A stretch of DNA of 57,686 nt from Streptomyces sedi (GCF_006335015.1 NZ_VDGT01000031.1:1-57686); one strand, 5' to 3'; positions 9,310 to 18,478 are shown, numbered from the stretch's first letter. Numbers and translations: made by a program. The notes: generated by a model not told the origin, from the letters alone.

Positions 9310-10254
9310 TCAGCGTTCGCGCGGCGTGTGCCGGTGGGCGAGCGCCTCGTAGCTGGCGTGCAGCGCGGGGGCGGCCGTCTCGTAGGTGCGCTGGGCTACG
9401 CCGATGAACAGGCAGTCGATGACGAGCAGTTGACTGGTCCTGCTGGACATCGCCGCCGGGCGCAGCTCGCTCTCCCTGGCGGTGGAGGTGGTCAGCACGT
9501 GGTCGGCGTACTGGGTGACCTCGCCGTCCGGCCGGCCCGTGATCGCCACCGTGGTGGCGCCGTGGTCGAACGCGGCCTGAAGCGGCTCGATCACGTCCAC
9601 GGTGCGCCCGGAGTGCGTGATCGCCACCGCCACGTCCCCGCCGCGCAGCTGGACCGCGTTGGTGACGGCCAGGTGCGGGTCGGTGTGCGCGTGGGCGATC
9701 AGCCCGATCCGCAGCAGCTTCTGCGCCAGGTCCTGGGCGACCAGGGACGAGGCGCCGACTCCGTAGACGTCGATCCGCCGCGCCTCGGCCAACGCGTCGA
9801 CGGTGGCCTCCAGTTGGGCGAGGTCGAGGGCGCCGGCGGTGTCGCTGAGGGTCTGCTGCTCGTCGTGGGCGAGCTTGGCGACGACCTCGCTCAGCGGGTC
9901 GTCCACGGATATGTCGGCGGTGACGGCCGGCGCCGCGCCCGAGGCCTGCTGCGCGGCCAGCCCGGCCAACGCCAGCCGCAGGTCGCGATAGCCGGGGTAG
10001 CCCAGCAGCCGGGCGGTGCGGACCACCGTGGCCTCGCTGGTCCCGGTCCGCTCGGCGAGCGCGGTGACGGTGAGCGCGGCGCAGCCGGCGGGGTCGCCCG
10101 CGACCGTCTCGGCGACGCGCTGCATGGAACGGGTCATGGAGGGAACCATGGTGCGGACCTTGGCGGCCAGCGCTCCGGGTTCCGGGGGAGCCGGTCTGGG
10201 GGCGACGGCGACCGCGCGTCCTCTGCCGGGCCGCCGGGCGAAATTTTCCTTCAT
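9310..10254 (-). CDS. murR: MurR/RpiR-family regulator with SIS domain
   Basis: A 314-residue regulator. An N-terminal helix-turn-helix lies near residues 50-95 (ALTVTALAERTGTSEATVVRTARLLG). A C-terminal SIS domain binds sugar phosphate (VYGVGASSLVAQD, AITHSGRTVDVIEP). It probably senses MurNAc 6-phosphate or a related sugar phosphate and controls murQ, encoded just downstream. Start ATG 10254 is chosen over upstream in-frame codons because the family begins near here; the ribosome site (GTGAGG) is weak. Confidence 0.86.
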   Translation of the reverse strand: MKENFARRPGRGRAVAVAPRPAPPEPGALAAKVRTMVPSMTRSMQRVAETVAGDPAGCAALTVTALAERTGTSEATVVRTARLLGYPGYRDLRLALAGLAAQQASGAAPAVTADISVDDPLSEVVAKLAHDEQQTLSDTAGALDLAQLEATVDALAEARRIDVYGVGASSLVAQDLAQKLLRIGLIAHAHTDPHLAVTNAVQLRGGDVAVAITHSGRTVDVIEPLQAAFDHGATTVAITGRPDGEVTQYADHVLTTSTARESELRPAAMSSRTSQLLVIDCLFIGVAQRTYETAAPALHASYEALAHRHTPRER

Positions 10255-10270
10255 CGCTAGCCTCACAGGT

Positions 10271-10283
10271 GAAACGTATTTTC
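10271..10283. promoter_or_regulatory. Candidate RpiR-type operator
   Basis: GAAA (10271-10274) and TTTC (10280-10283) form an inverted repeat with a five-base spacer, 17 bases before the murR start and between it and the divergent gene. RpiR/MurR regulators often bind TGAAA-N-TTTCA-type palindromes. Placement fits autoregulation; binding is inferred. Confidence 0.4.
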
Positions 10284-10367
10284 GACGCAGGGTGACGTCA
10301 AGCCCCCCGGTGCCCGGCGGGCCAGGACCGTTCGGGAAACCCGGCCGTCTCTGGTCCAATGGTCAGC

Positions 10368-10733
10368 ATGGAACAGTCAGCCACGGAAGAGGCCATCCAC
10401 CGGGGGCGCGCGGCCGTGCTGGCCGATCTGGCGGCTGACGGGGCGGCCGGTCCCGAGGAGGTCTCGCTGCTGGAGCAGGCAGTCTCGCACCGGCGCTGGT
10501 GGTCCGAACAGTGGCCCGCCGGCGCGGTGTTCGTTCCCGGGCTGCTGGCCCAGGACATGTGCGACGCGCTGCTGGAGACCGGGGGCCGCTGGCCGCTGTG
10601 TCCGCGCTGCGCGACGGAGGACCCGCACGCGCTCGGCGTGGAGCCCGAGCTGGGCGAGGACCCGCACTGGGTCTGCCCGGTCACCGGAGTCGCGGTAGCC
10701 CCCGTGGGGCAGCTGGCCGAGGCCCGCCGGTGA
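10368..10733 (+). CDS. Conserved hypothetical protein with a CxxC pair
   Basis: A 121-residue protein, not recognised. It begins with a predicted helical half and ends with a possible metal site: CPRC near residue 78 and a cysteine in WVCPVTG near 105. There are no membrane segments or signal peptide. ATG 10368 is preferred, but ATG 10359 is in frame and neither has a clear ribosome site. The stop overlaps the start of the DUF4031 gene by four bases, so the two are co-translated and probably work together. Confidence 0.75.
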   Translation: MEQSATEEAIHRGRAAVLADLAADGAAGPEEVSLLEQAVSHRRWWSEQWPAGAVFVPGLLAQDMCDALLETGGRWPLCPRCATEDPHALGVEPELGEDPHWVCPVTGVAVAPVGQLAEARR

Positions 10734-10999
10734 CCCTCTACATCGACCCGCCGACCTGGCCGGGACACGGACGCATGTGGTCGCACCTGGTCAGCGACAG
10801 CTCCTTCGCGGAACTCCACGCGTTCGCCGCCCGGCTGGGCGCTCCCCCGCGCGCCTTCGACGGGGACCACTACGACCTACCGGCGGAACGTTACGCCGAC
10901 GCGTTGGCGCTCGGCGCCGTCCCCGCCGACAGCCGGCGCCTGGTGCGGCTGCTGCACGAGGCGGGGCTCCGCCGCCGGAAGGCCGACCGCCCCGCCTGA
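10730..10999 (+). CDS. DUF4031 protein
   Basis: An 89-residue protein matching the DUF4031 pattern: YIDPPTWPGHGRMWSHLVSD, ELHAFA, FDGDHYDLPAERY, and a C-terminal LRRRK. Conserved His, Asp and Trp residues suggest a small enzyme, but no reaction is established. The GTG start at 10730 overlaps the previous stop (GTGA). Confidence 0.88.
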   Translation: MTLYIDPPTWPGHGRMWSHLVSDSSFAELHAFAARLGAPPRAFDGDHYDLPAERYADALALGAVPADSRRLVRLLHEAGLRRRKADRPA

Positions 11000-11051
11000 C
11001 GGGTCGACGGCGGAGGAATGCGGACGGACACCCCGCATGTTGGAGGGGAAC

Positions 11052-12281
11052 GTGTCCACGAAAGCCGAACAACGGGCCCGCTTCCGCCTACCCCCCGCCG
11101 TGCTGGTCATCGGCGGCGGCGTCTTCGCGCTCGGCACCAGCGAGTTCATGCTCTCCGGGCTGCTGCCCGAGGTCGCGGACGACCTCGACGTCTCGATCCC
11201 GACCGCCGGCCTGCTGATATCGGCCTTCGCCGTCGGCATGGTCGTCGGCGCGCCCGTGCTCGCCGCCGCGACCCAGCGGCTGCCGCGCCGCCTCACCCTC
11301 GTGGTGCTGCTCTCCGTCTTCGGCGTCAGCCACGTGGTGGGCGCGATCGCCCCGACCTACGGGCTGCTCTTCGCCACCCGGGTGGTGAGCGCGCTGGCGT
11401 GCGCCGGCTTCTGGGCCGTGGGCGCCGCCGTCGCCGTCTCGCTGGTGCCGGCGAACGCGCGGGCGCGTGCGCTGGCCGTGCTGCTCGGCGGGCTGAGCGT
11501 CGCCAACATCGCGGGGGTGCCGGGCGGCGCGCTGCTCGGCCAGCACCTGGGCTGGCGGGCCGCGTTCTGGGCGGTGGCGGCGCTCACCGTGATCGGGCTG
11601 GTCGGCGTGGTGCTGTACGTGCCGCGCACGGGGATCGACGGCGGCGGGACGCGGGTGCCGCTCCGCGTGGAGCTGCGGGTCTACCGGGAACGCCGGGTGT
11701 GGCTCGCGGTCGCGACCACGGCCCTCTTCGCCGCCGGAACGTTCTGCTTCTTCTCCTACCTCGCGCCGCTGCTGACCGACGTGACCGGCATGGGCGAGGG
11801 GTGGGTGCCGATCGTGCTGGTGCTCTACGGGGTCGGCGCGCTGCTCGGCACGGCGATCGGCGGCCGGCTGGCCGACGCGCATCTCTTCGGCACGCTGTAC
11901 GCGGGGCTCGCGGCGGCGACGGCGGTGTTGGCGCTGCTGGCGCTGACCGCCTCGCGCCCCGCCGCGGTGGTGCCGCTGGCCGGGCTGCTGGGGCTGGCCG
12001 CGTTCCTCTGCGGGCCCGGGTTGAACGCCCGCATCTTCCAGGTGGCGGCGGCTGCGCCGACGCTGGCGGGGGCGACGGCCACGGCCGCGTTCAACACCGG
12101 CAACACGGTGGGGCCCTGGGCGGGCGGCGTCGTCATCGACGCCGGCCTCGGCTACGCGTGGACGGCCTGGCTCGGGGCGCTGTTCCTGCTGGCGGCGCTG
12201 GGCGGCGCGTGGCTCCAGGCCCGCGGAGCGGTGGCCGCCGCCGCGGGCGGGGACGACGGCGGTGTCGCCGTGGCGCGGTGA
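11052..12281 (+). CDS. MFS exporter, Cmx/CmrA-like drug:proton antiporter
   Basis: A 409-residue protein with about twelve hydrophobic segments. The opening FALGTSEFMLSGLLPEVADD is typical of the DHA1 family that includes Streptomyces chloramphenicol exporters, and VGAPVLAAATQRLPRR is the loop 2-3 motif. It would export a drug or metabolite by proton antiport. GTG 11052 is chosen since GGAGGGG lies just upstream; ATG 11037 has no ribosome site. Substrate is unknown. Confidence 0.88.
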   Translation: MSTKAEQRARFRLPPAVLVIGGGVFALGTSEFMLSGLLPEVADDLDVSIPTAGLLISAFAVGMVVGAPVLAAATQRLPRRLTLVVLLSVFGVSHVVGAIAPTYGLLFATRVVSALACAGFWAVGAAVAVSLVPANARARALAVLLGGLSVANIAGVPGGALLGQHLGWRAAFWAVAALTVIGLVGVVLYVPRTGIDGGGTRVPLRVELRVYRERRVWLAVATTALFAAGTFCFFSYLAPLLTDVTGMGEGWVPIVLVLYGVGALLGTAIGGRLADAHLFGTLYAGLAAATAVLALLALTASRPAAVVPLAGLLGLAAFLCGPGLNARIFQVAAAAPTLAGATATAAFNTGNTVGPWAGGVVIDAGLGYAWTAWLGALFLLAALGGAWLQARGAVAAAAGGDDGGVAVAR

Positions 12282-12360
12282 GTGGGCGCCCGCGCCACGG
12301 CGGGCGGTTGACCGTGCCGCGTCCGGGCCTGCGGGCCGGGGCCTGGGCCTGGTGCGCTGG

Positions 12361-12984
12361 TCAGGGGAGCAGGGCGAGTTCGGCCGCGAGGTTGGTGCGG
12401 GCCGGCTGTTCCCAGTGGTCGGCGCCGTAGGCCGTGTGGAAGAGCCGTGGGCCGGCCAGCAGCCGGCGCAGCACCCCCGCGCGGCCCGCCGCGAACGCGG
12501 CGTCGTCCACGTGTCGGTACTCGTCCCGTACGGCCGCCGCGTACGCCGCGTACGCGGCGGGCGTGCCGGCCAGGACCGCCAGGTCGGCGTCGCAGAGCGT
12601 CGCCCCGTTGGTGTCACCGGCGGCCGGCCGGTGGGAGGCGGTGAGACGGACCAGCCGCACCACCTCGTCGCGGCGCGCGGAGTCCGGCAGCGCGGCGGCG
12701 GCCAGTTCGGCGCTGCGTTCCTCGTTGTCCGCGCCGCGCGGGTCGTACACCGCGTCGTGGAACCAGCCGGCCAGCTCCACCGCGACCGGGTCGGCGGCCG
12801 AGCCGCCCAACTCGTCGAGGCGGTCCAGCAGGAACCGCAGGTGCCGCTCCGTGTGGTACCTGCGGTGCGGCTCACGCCAGCGGGCCAGCAACGCGGCCCC
12901 GACGGCGGCCCCGCCGCCGTCGGGCAGCATCGCGTAGCGCTTGGTCAGCGCGGACTCGTCGGAACCGGGCTCGGAAGTCGCCAT
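12361..12984 (-). CDS. HD-domain metal-dependent phosphohydrolase
   Basis: A 207-residue predicted HD hydrolase. Metal ligands are visible as RRYHTERHL (residues ~40-48), the FHDAVYD HD pair (~75) and the later DADLAVLA. The family is annotated as predicted HD superfamily hydrolases; nucleotide or cyclic dinucleotide substrates are possible but unproven. It is convergent with the exporter. ATG 12993 is also in frame. Confidence 0.85.
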   Translation of the reverse strand: MATSEPGSDESALTKRYAMLPDGGGAAVGAALLARWREPHRRYHTERHLRFLLDRLDELGGSAADPVAVELAGWFHDAVYDPRGADNEERSAELAAAALPDSARRDEVVRLVRLTASHRPAAGDTNGATLCDADLAVLAGTPAAYAAYAAAVRDEYRHVDDAAFAAGRAGVLRRLLAGPRLFHTAYGADHWEQPARTNLAAELALLP

Positions 12985-13210
12985 GGTCCCCATTGTGCGC
13001 GGCCGGCGTCCGGGGCGGGGCCCGGGCGACCACTCGCCGCGCGCTGCCGGGGTGGAGCGTCGACCTCCCCCGCCGGCGGCGCCCGTAGGGGCGCGGGGAA
13101 CTGCGCGAGGCATCCGCGACGGGCCGCGGACGACCACGACGCCCAACAGCACCGGCGAGTGGTCGCCCCCGCCCCCGCCGGCAGGCGGCAGGCGCTGGGT
13201 GGGGGGCCGG
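12985..13210. repeat. Intergenic hairpin element
   Basis: The gap before helR's 3' end holds GGGGCGCGGGGAACTGCGCG at 13088-13107, followed by CGACGGGCCGCGGACGACCAC and GAGTGGTCGCCCCCGCCCCC. This is the same mosaic seen at 391-787 and 6060-6260. Confidence 0.8.
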
Positions 13211-15274
13211 TCAGGCCAACTGGGCGGGCAGTGGGCTCGCGTGCACCACGGTCAGCCCGGAGACCGCCCTGGTCAGCGCGACGTACAGCCGCCGCAGCCC
13301 GGTGCGCGTGTCGGGTTCGCCGTCGACCACCGCGGCCGGCTCGTCGAGCACCACGTAGTCGTACTCCAGGCCCTTGGCGAGCGACGCCGGCACCAGCGTC
13401 AGCCGGGTCGCCTCGTCCGTCTCCTGCCCCGGCTCGACATGCGGCATCCCGGCGGCGGCGAGCGCCTCGCGCAGCGCGGGGACGCGCGCGTCGGCGGCGA
13501 TCAGGCCGGTCGAGCCCTCGTGCGCGAGCGCGGCGCGGCAGGCGTCCAGGGTGGCGGCGTCGAGCCGTTCCGCGTCGACCGGCTGGACGGCGAACGCGCC
13601 GGGCGCCTCACGGATCGAGGTGGCCTCGCTCAGCTGCGGCGCGATCGCCGGCAGCAGCCGCGAGGCGTAGGCGATGACCTCGCGCGGCACCCGGAAGCCC
13701 TGCGTCAGCTCCTCCACGTGCGCGGCCGGCTTCCCCAGGTGGCCCAGCGCCTCCGCCCAACTGCCGGTGGCCCACGGGGTGGTGCCCTGCGCGATGTCGC
13801 CGAGCACCGTCGCCGAGCCGGTGCTGCACCGGCGGCCGACCGCCCGGTACTGCATCGGGGAGAGGTCCTGCGCCTCGTCCAGCACCACGTGCCCGAGCGA
13901 ACCCGTGCGGCTGACCAGGTCGTGCGCCTCGTCGATCAGCACGGCGTCGGCCCGCGACCAGCGGGCGGAGCGCACGCTGCGCGGCGGCTTGGCCCACAGG
14001 ATCTCCCGCTGCTCCTCGGCGGTGAGCAGGCCCTCGGCCTGCTCGGCGAGGAACGCGGGCTCGGAGAGCAGCCGCGCGACGAGCTTCGCCGGGTTGACCG
14101 GCGGCCAGATCGCCTTGACCGCGGCCTTGACCGCGGGGTTGCGGGCCACGGCGTTCTGCACCCGGTCGTCGGGGGCCTCACCGGCCTGTTCCATCCGCAC
14201 CAGCACGGCGTGCGCGATGCGCTGCGGCAGCGCCTCGCCCGCCGCGCCGTAGCGGATGTCGCGGCCGAGCAACTCCTCGACGATCTCGACCAGTTCGTGC
14301 GTGGGAACGCGCCAGCGCCGGGAGCCGCGCACCACCATGACCGGCTCCGTCGGCAGCGTGACGCCGGCCCGGACGGCGCGGCGCAGCACCTCGGCCATCC
14401 GCGCGTCGCCCTTGAGGGTGGCGGCGGTGGCGCCGTCCTCGGCGCCGATCTCGACGTGGGCGACCAGCTCGTCCACGGTGGCCTGCTTGACCTCCAGCTC
14501 GCCCAGGGTGGGCAGCACCTGCTCGATGTAGCGCAGGAACGAGCGGTTGGGGCCGATCACCAGGGTGCCGCCGCGCGCCAGCCGTTCCCGGTGGGCGTAG
14601 AGCAGGTACGCGACACGGTGCAGGCCGACGGCGGTCTTCCCGGTGCCGGGTCCGCCCTGCACGCAGACCGTCTCGCTGAGCGCGCCGCGGACGATCTCGT
14701 CCTGCTCGGGCTGGATGGTGGCGACGATGTCCCGCATGGGGCCGACGCGCGGCTTCTCGATCTCCCGCTGGAGGAGCGCGCTGACGGTCTCCTCCTCGTC
14801 GGGGTCGCTGAGGTGCTCGTCCTCGTAGGCGGTCAGCGCGCCGCCGTCGTAGCCGAAGCGGCGGCGCAGCTCGACGTTCTTCGGGTCCTTCTTCGACGCC
14901 TGGTAGAAGGGCTGCGAGATGGGGGCGCGCCAGTCGATCACCATGGGGTCGCCCTGCGCGTCGTGCACGTGGCGGCGGCCGATGTAGAAGCGGAAGCCGT
15001 GGTCGTCGCCCTCGGGGCCCGGGTCGGCGGCGCGGTGGTAGTCGAGGCGGCCGAAGAAGAGCGGGGTGTCGGCGAGGTCCGCGAGCGCCTTGATCCGCTG
15101 CTCGATCTCGTTGGCCAGGACCTCGGCGTTGACCCAGTTCGCCGTGACGTCCCCGATGTCGAGGGACTCGGTGTGCTCGCGCATGGCGCGCAACGCGGCG
15201 CGGGAGTCCGCGAGATGGGCGCGCTCCGTCTCCAGCGGGTCCTGGGCAGGGGTGGGCGAGGGGCGGGTGGACAC
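13211..15274 (-). CDS. helR: RNA polymerase recycling ATPase HelR (UvrD-like, HelD family)
   Basis: A 687-residue superfamily 1 ATPase. The N-terminal ~70 residues are charged and helical, as in the coiled coil that HelD-type proteins insert into the RNA polymerase secondary channel. Next is the conserved DWRAPISQPFYQ, then Walker A GGPGTGKTAVGLHRVAYLLY near residues 207-214, and the C-terminal SF1 motifs VLDEAQDLSPMQYR, TQGFRVPREV and LYVALTRA. HelR frees stalled polymerase and gives rifamycin tolerance in S. venezuelae. GTG 15274 has GGAGG upstream; an in-frame GTG at 15406 would add a Pro/Gly-rich tail unlike the family. Confidence 0.88.
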   Translation of the reverse strand: MSTRPSPTPAQDPLETERAHLADSRAALRAMREHTESLDIGDVTANWVNAEVLANEIEQRIKALADLADTPLFFGRLDYHRAADPGPEGDDHGFRFYIGRRHVHDAQGDPMVIDWRAPISQPFYQASKKDPKNVELRRRFGYDGGALTAYEDEHLSDPDEEETVSALLQREIEKPRVGPMRDIVATIQPEQDEIVRGALSETVCVQGGPGTGKTAVGLHRVAYLLYAHRERLARGGTLVIGPNRSFLRYIEQVLPTLGELEVKQATVDELVAHVEIGAEDGATAATLKGDARMAEVLRRAVRAGVTLPTEPVMVVRGSRRWRVPTHELVEIVEELLGRDIRYGAAGEALPQRIAHAVLVRMEQAGEAPDDRVQNAVARNPAVKAAVKAIWPPVNPAKLVARLLSEPAFLAEQAEGLLTAEEQREILWAKPPRSVRSARWSRADAVLIDEAHDLVSRTGSLGHVVLDEAQDLSPMQYRAVGRRCSTGSATVLGDIAQGTTPWATGSWAEALGHLGKPAAHVEELTQGFRVPREVIAYASRLLPAIAPQLSEATSIREAPGAFAVQPVDAERLDAATLDACRAALAHEGSTGLIAADARVPALREALAAAGMPHVEPGQETDEATRLTLVPASLAKGLEYDYVVLDEPAAVVDGEPDTRTGLRRLYVALTRAVSGLTVVHASPLPAQLA

Positions 15275-15430
15275 GGCGGAGCCTCCGGGGTCGCGCTGGG
15301 CGGGGTGGTGGGTGCCGGCCGGTTGCCGTCCGGGCGGCTCCTGCCCCGGGCGCGGACGCGCTGCGCGCGAGGCGCCGGCCCGCTGGCTCGGGAGGAGGGA
15401 AGGCACGGGAGCCTAGGTCGCGGCCGTGGC

Positions 15431-15454
15431 GGCGCGCAAATCGTTTTTCGCGCC
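15431..15454. promoter_or_regulatory. 24-base imperfect palindrome upstream of helR
   Basis: GGCGCGCAAA (15431-15440) and TTTTTCGCGCC (15444-15454) form an imperfect inverted repeat in the 321-base gap between the divergent helR and the small gene at 15596. It is unusually A/T-rich at its centre. No copy of the 19-base rifamycin-associated element is seen in this gap. Function as an operator is inferred. Confidence 0.4.
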
Positions 15455-15595
15455 GACGTCCCGGACCGCGCGCCTCGGGGTCCGACCCTGAGGGACCCTG
15501 AGGGTTCACCGGGAACGACGGCCGGGTCACCTGGGGGGAACGGTCGCCCCCGAGACCGATGCCCGCGACCGCCCCGGCGGGCGAGGCTTGGTCAC

Positions 15596-15775
15596 ATGAA
15601 CGAGACGACGAACGAACGGATCGGCAGCGCCCCCACCACCGGCCGGGCGGCGACGCGTGGACTCATCGGACGCACGTTCCAGGCGGTGCGTGTCTTCGGC
15701 GCCGCGGCCTTCGACGTGGTGATCATGGGCCGCGACGGCCTGTCCGGCGAGGCCGGGGTCCGCCGCCCGGCGTGA
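15596..15775 (+). CDS. Small hypothetical protein
   Basis: A possible 59-residue protein (MNETTNERIG ... FDVVIMGRDGLSGEAGVRRPA). It has a helical, mildly hydrophobic centre and no recognised domain. It lies divergent from helR and convergent with the XPB helicase. Support is the ATG, coding-like third-position GC and lack of any larger alternative frame; no strong ribosome site is visible. Confidence 0.5.
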   Translation: MNETTNERIGSAPTTGRAATRGLIGRTFQAVRVFGAAAFDVVIMGRDGLSGEAGVRRPA

Positions 15776-15790
15776 GCCCGCCGGCCGGTG

Positions 15791-17440
15791 CTACACCGGC
15801 CGATCGTCGGACGGCAGGTCGGAGGCGTCCACGATCCGGTAGGCGTACCCCTGCTCGGCGAGGAACCGCTGGCGGTGGGCCGCGAACTCCTGGTCGATGG
15901 TGTCCCTGGCGACCACCGAGTAGAAGCGGGCCTCGTGCCCGTCGGCCTTGGGGCGCAACACCCGGCCGAGCCGCTGGGCCTCCTCCTGGCGGGAGCCGAA
16001 GGTGCCCGAGACCTGGATGGCGACGGTGGCCTCCGGCAGGTCGACCGAGAAGTTCGCCACCTTGGAGACCACCAGCACCCGCACCTCGCCGGAGCGGAAC
16101 GCCTGGAACAGCTCCTCGCGCTTGGCGTTGCTGGTCTCGCCCTTGATGACGGGGGCGTTCAACTCCTCGCCCAACTCGTCCAGCTGGTCGATGTACTGGC
16201 CGATCACCAGCGTCTGCTCGGTGGAGTGCTCCCGCACCAGCGCCCGGGTCACGCGCCGCTTGGCGTCGGTGGTGGCGCAGAACCGGTAACGCTCCTCCGG
16301 CTCGGCCATGGCGTACGCGATCCGCTCCGACTCGCTGAGGTCGACCCGCACCTCGACGCAGTCGGCCGGGGCGATGTAGCCCTGGGCCTCGATCTCGCGC
16401 CAGGGCGCGTCGAACCGCTTCGGGCCGATCAGCGAGAAGACGTCCGACTCGCGGCCGTCCTCGCGCACCAGCGTCGCGGTGAGCCCGAGGCGCCGGCGGG
16501 CCTGGAGGTCGGCGGTGAACTTGAAGACGGGCGCCGGCAGCAGGTGCACCTCGTCGTAGACGACCAGCCCCCAGTCGCGCGAGTCGAACAGCTCCAGATG
16601 GGGATAGACGCCCTTCCGCCGGGTGGTCAGAACCTGGTAGGTCGCGATGGTGACCGGGCGGATCTCCTTGCGGGTGCCGCTGTACTCGCCGATCTCCTCC
16701 TCCGTGAGCGAGGTGCGGCGCACCAGCTCGGACTTCCACTGGCGGGCGGAGACGGTGTTGGTGACCAGGATCAGCGTGGTGGACTTCGCGGTGGCCATGG
16801 CGCCCGCGCCGACCAGCGTCTTGCCGGCGCCGCAGGGCAGCACGACCACGCCGGAGCCGCCGTGCCAGAAGCCGTCGACGGCCTGCCGCTGGTAGGGGCG
16901 CAGCGACCAGCCGTCCTCCACCAGCTCGATCGGGTGCGCCTCCCCGTCCACGTATCCGGCCAGGTCCTCGGCTGGCCAGCCGAGCCGCAGCAGCTGCTGC
17001 TTGATCTGGCCGCGCTCGGACGGGTGGACCGCCACCGTGTCCTCGTCGATCCGCGCCCCGACCAGCGGCTGGACGCGCTTGGAGCGCAGCACCTCGGTGA
17101 GGACCGGGCGGTCGGTGGTGGTCAGCACCAGCCCGTGGGTGGGGTGCTTCACCAGGGAGAGCCGGCCGTAGCGCGCCATCGTCTCGGCGATGTCGACCAG
17201 CAGCGCCTGCGGCACCGGGTAGCGCGAGTACCGCATCAGGGCGTCGACGACCTGCTCGGCGTCGTGCCCCGCGGCCCTGGCGTTCCACAGGCCGAGGGGG
17301 GTGAGCCGGTAGGTGTGGATGTGCTCGGGGGCGCGCTCCAGCTCGGCGAACGGCGCGATGGCGCGCCGGCAGGCCTCGGCCTGCTCGTGGTCCACCTCCA
17401 GCAGCAGCGTCTTGTCGCTCTGCACGATCAAGCAGGACAC
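15791..17440 (-). CDS. XPB/Ssl2-type DNA repair helicase
   Basis: A 549-residue superfamily 2 helicase. An N-terminal damage-recognition-like region precedes Walker A LPCGAGKTLVGAG, the DEVH box in VVYDEVHLLPAP, motif III GLTATLVREDGR and motif VI QEEAQRLGRVLRPK. The RED motif typical of XPB is visible as REDGRES. It would unwind DNA 3' to 5' in repair. GTG 17440 has GGAGGTAA upstream. The usual neighbour in mycobacteria, the helicase-associated protein, is at the left window edge, not adjacent. Confidence 0.93.
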   Translation of the reverse strand: MSCLIVQSDKTLLLEVDHEQAEACRRAIAPFAELERAPEHIHTYRLTPLGLWNARAAGHDAEQVVDALMRYSRYPVPQALLVDIAETMARYGRLSLVKHPTHGLVLTTTDRPVLTEVLRSKRVQPLVGARIDEDTVAVHPSERGQIKQQLLRLGWPAEDLAGYVDGEAHPIELVEDGWSLRPYQRQAVDGFWHGGSGVVVLPCGAGKTLVGAGAMATAKSTTLILVTNTVSARQWKSELVRRTSLTEEEIGEYSGTRKEIRPVTIATYQVLTTRRKGVYPHLELFDSRDWGLVVYDEVHLLPAPVFKFTADLQARRRLGLTATLVREDGRESDVFSLIGPKRFDAPWREIEAQGYIAPADCVEVRVDLSESERIAYAMAEPEERYRFCATTDAKRRVTRALVREHSTEQTLVIGQYIDQLDELGEELNAPVIKGETSNAKREELFQAFRSGEVRVLVVSKVANFSVDLPEATVAIQVSGTFGSRQEEAQRLGRVLRPKADGHEARFYSVVARDTIDQEFAAHRQRFLAEQGYAYRIVDASDLPSDDRPV

Positions 17441-17500
17441 CCGTTACCTCCGACCAGCCAACCGGGGACGTCAGCTGTCCAGTGAAACACCTGTCGACGA

Positions 17501-17533
17501 CGGGCGGGAACGGGCGGCGTCCGTTCCCGCCCG
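17501..17533 (-). terminator. Terminator after the M23 peptidase gene
   Basis: CGGGCGGGAACGG (17501-17513) pairs with CCGTTCCCGCCCG (17521-17533) over a seven-base loop, giving a perfect 13-base-pair stem between the peptidase and helicase genes. Confidence 0.8.
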
Positions 17534-17611
17534 CTCCCGCTCGTTTCGCGGGCGCGTCGGGGCGCTTCGGGTCGCTTCGCGGGCGCGTCGGGTCGGGTCG
17601 GGTCGGGTCGG

Positions 17612-18478
17612 TCAGCAGTCGGGGATGACGTTGCCGCTGTTGTCCCTGGCCTCGTCGTCGCCCCATCGGGAGAGGTAGTAGGCGGGGACGTAGGCGCCGT
17701 TCCCGTCGCCGCCCGGGTAGACCTCGTCGAGGTCGGTCCGCAGCCACCAGGTGTTGAAACCGCTGGTCCCCTCGTACCGCGCGCCGGCGACCTTGCAGTA
17801 GACGTAGTGGGTCCCCTGCCGCAGCAGCCCCTGCGGGGAGGCGGTGGAGGCGTCCGCGTAGCCGTCGGTGGCGGCGAAGGTGTCCACCCAGTAGCGGTCC
17901 GGGGTGCCGCCGTCGCAGCCGTTGTCGCTGGCCAGATGCTCCTGGCCGTAGGAGCCGGGGTAGGGCAGGCCGGTGCCGTTGATCACGATGTCCTGGCCGA
18001 CGCCGTTGAGCAGCTGCTCGTAGTGGATGTGCGAGCCGGAGGAGTTGCCGGTGGTACCGGTGGTGCCGATCGGCTCGCCCTGGGCGACGGAGGCGCCGTC
18101 GGGCACGCCGAAGGTATCCAGGTGGAAGTAGTAGGTCTGCCAGCCGCCGCCGTGGTCGATCACGATGTACTGGCCGGCGCCGGAGGGCTGGTCGTGGCGG
18201 GTGGCGGTGCCGGCGGCCGAGGCGAGCACGGGTGCTCCGTGTGTGGCCCCGCCGTCGCTGCGGACGAAGTCCAGCGCGCGGCGCACCTCGGCGGAGTGGT
18301 GGCTGTAGGTCCACTGCTGTCCGCAGGGGAACGGCGCCTTGAACGCCGGGGCGGCCGTCGTTCCCGCGTCCGCCTGGGCGGCGGGCACGGTGAGCAGGGC
18401 GGCGAGCAGCGTGAAGAGGGCGAGCACGGCGACCCGGAACGGGCGCGGCCGGCGCCCGGGCGGGGGCTGGCGGAGCAT
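17612..18478 (-). CDS. Secreted M23 (LasA/LytM-like) endopeptidase
   Basis: A 288-residue secreted protein. An N-terminal signal peptide has an Arg-rich start, a hydrophobic core (VAVLALFTLLAALLTV) and an AQA cleavage site near residue 36. The zinc ligands of M23 peptidases are visible as H...D in HHSAEVRRALDFV and HxH in SGSHIHYEQ. The C-terminal ~80 residues may be a substrate-binding domain. It would cut peptidoglycan cross-bridges or proteins outside the cell. GGGAGG precedes the ATG. Confidence 0.92.
   Translation of the reverse strand: MLRQPPPGRRPRPFRVAVLALFTLLAALLTVPAAQADAGTTAAPAFKAPFPCGQQWTYSHHSAEVRRALDFVRSDGGATHGAPVLASAAGTATRHDQPSGAGQYIVIDHGGGWQTYYFHLDTFGVPDGASVAQGEPIGTTGTTGNSSGSHIHYEQLLNGVGQDIVINGTGLPYPGSYGQEHLASDNGCDGGTPDRYWVDTFAATDGYADASTASPQGLLRQGTHYVYCKVAGARYEGTSGFNTWWLRTDLDEVYPGGDGNGAYVPAYYLSRWGDDEARDNSGNVIPDC

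Noticed and set aside
15275..15595. Rifamycin-associated element upstream of helR
   Set aside because: I looked for GGGGCTTGC-type sequence and found none in the gap.
12941..15775. A 944-codon open frame on the plus strand opposite helR
   Set aside because: Its translation is Arg/Gly/Val-rich without domains, and the minus strand encodes a complete HelR with all helicase motifs. Very high GC produces long antisense frames.
17581..17611. Short TCGGG tandem repeat
   Set aside because: About five units in a GC-rich gap after the peptidase stop; likely slippage, with no sign of function.
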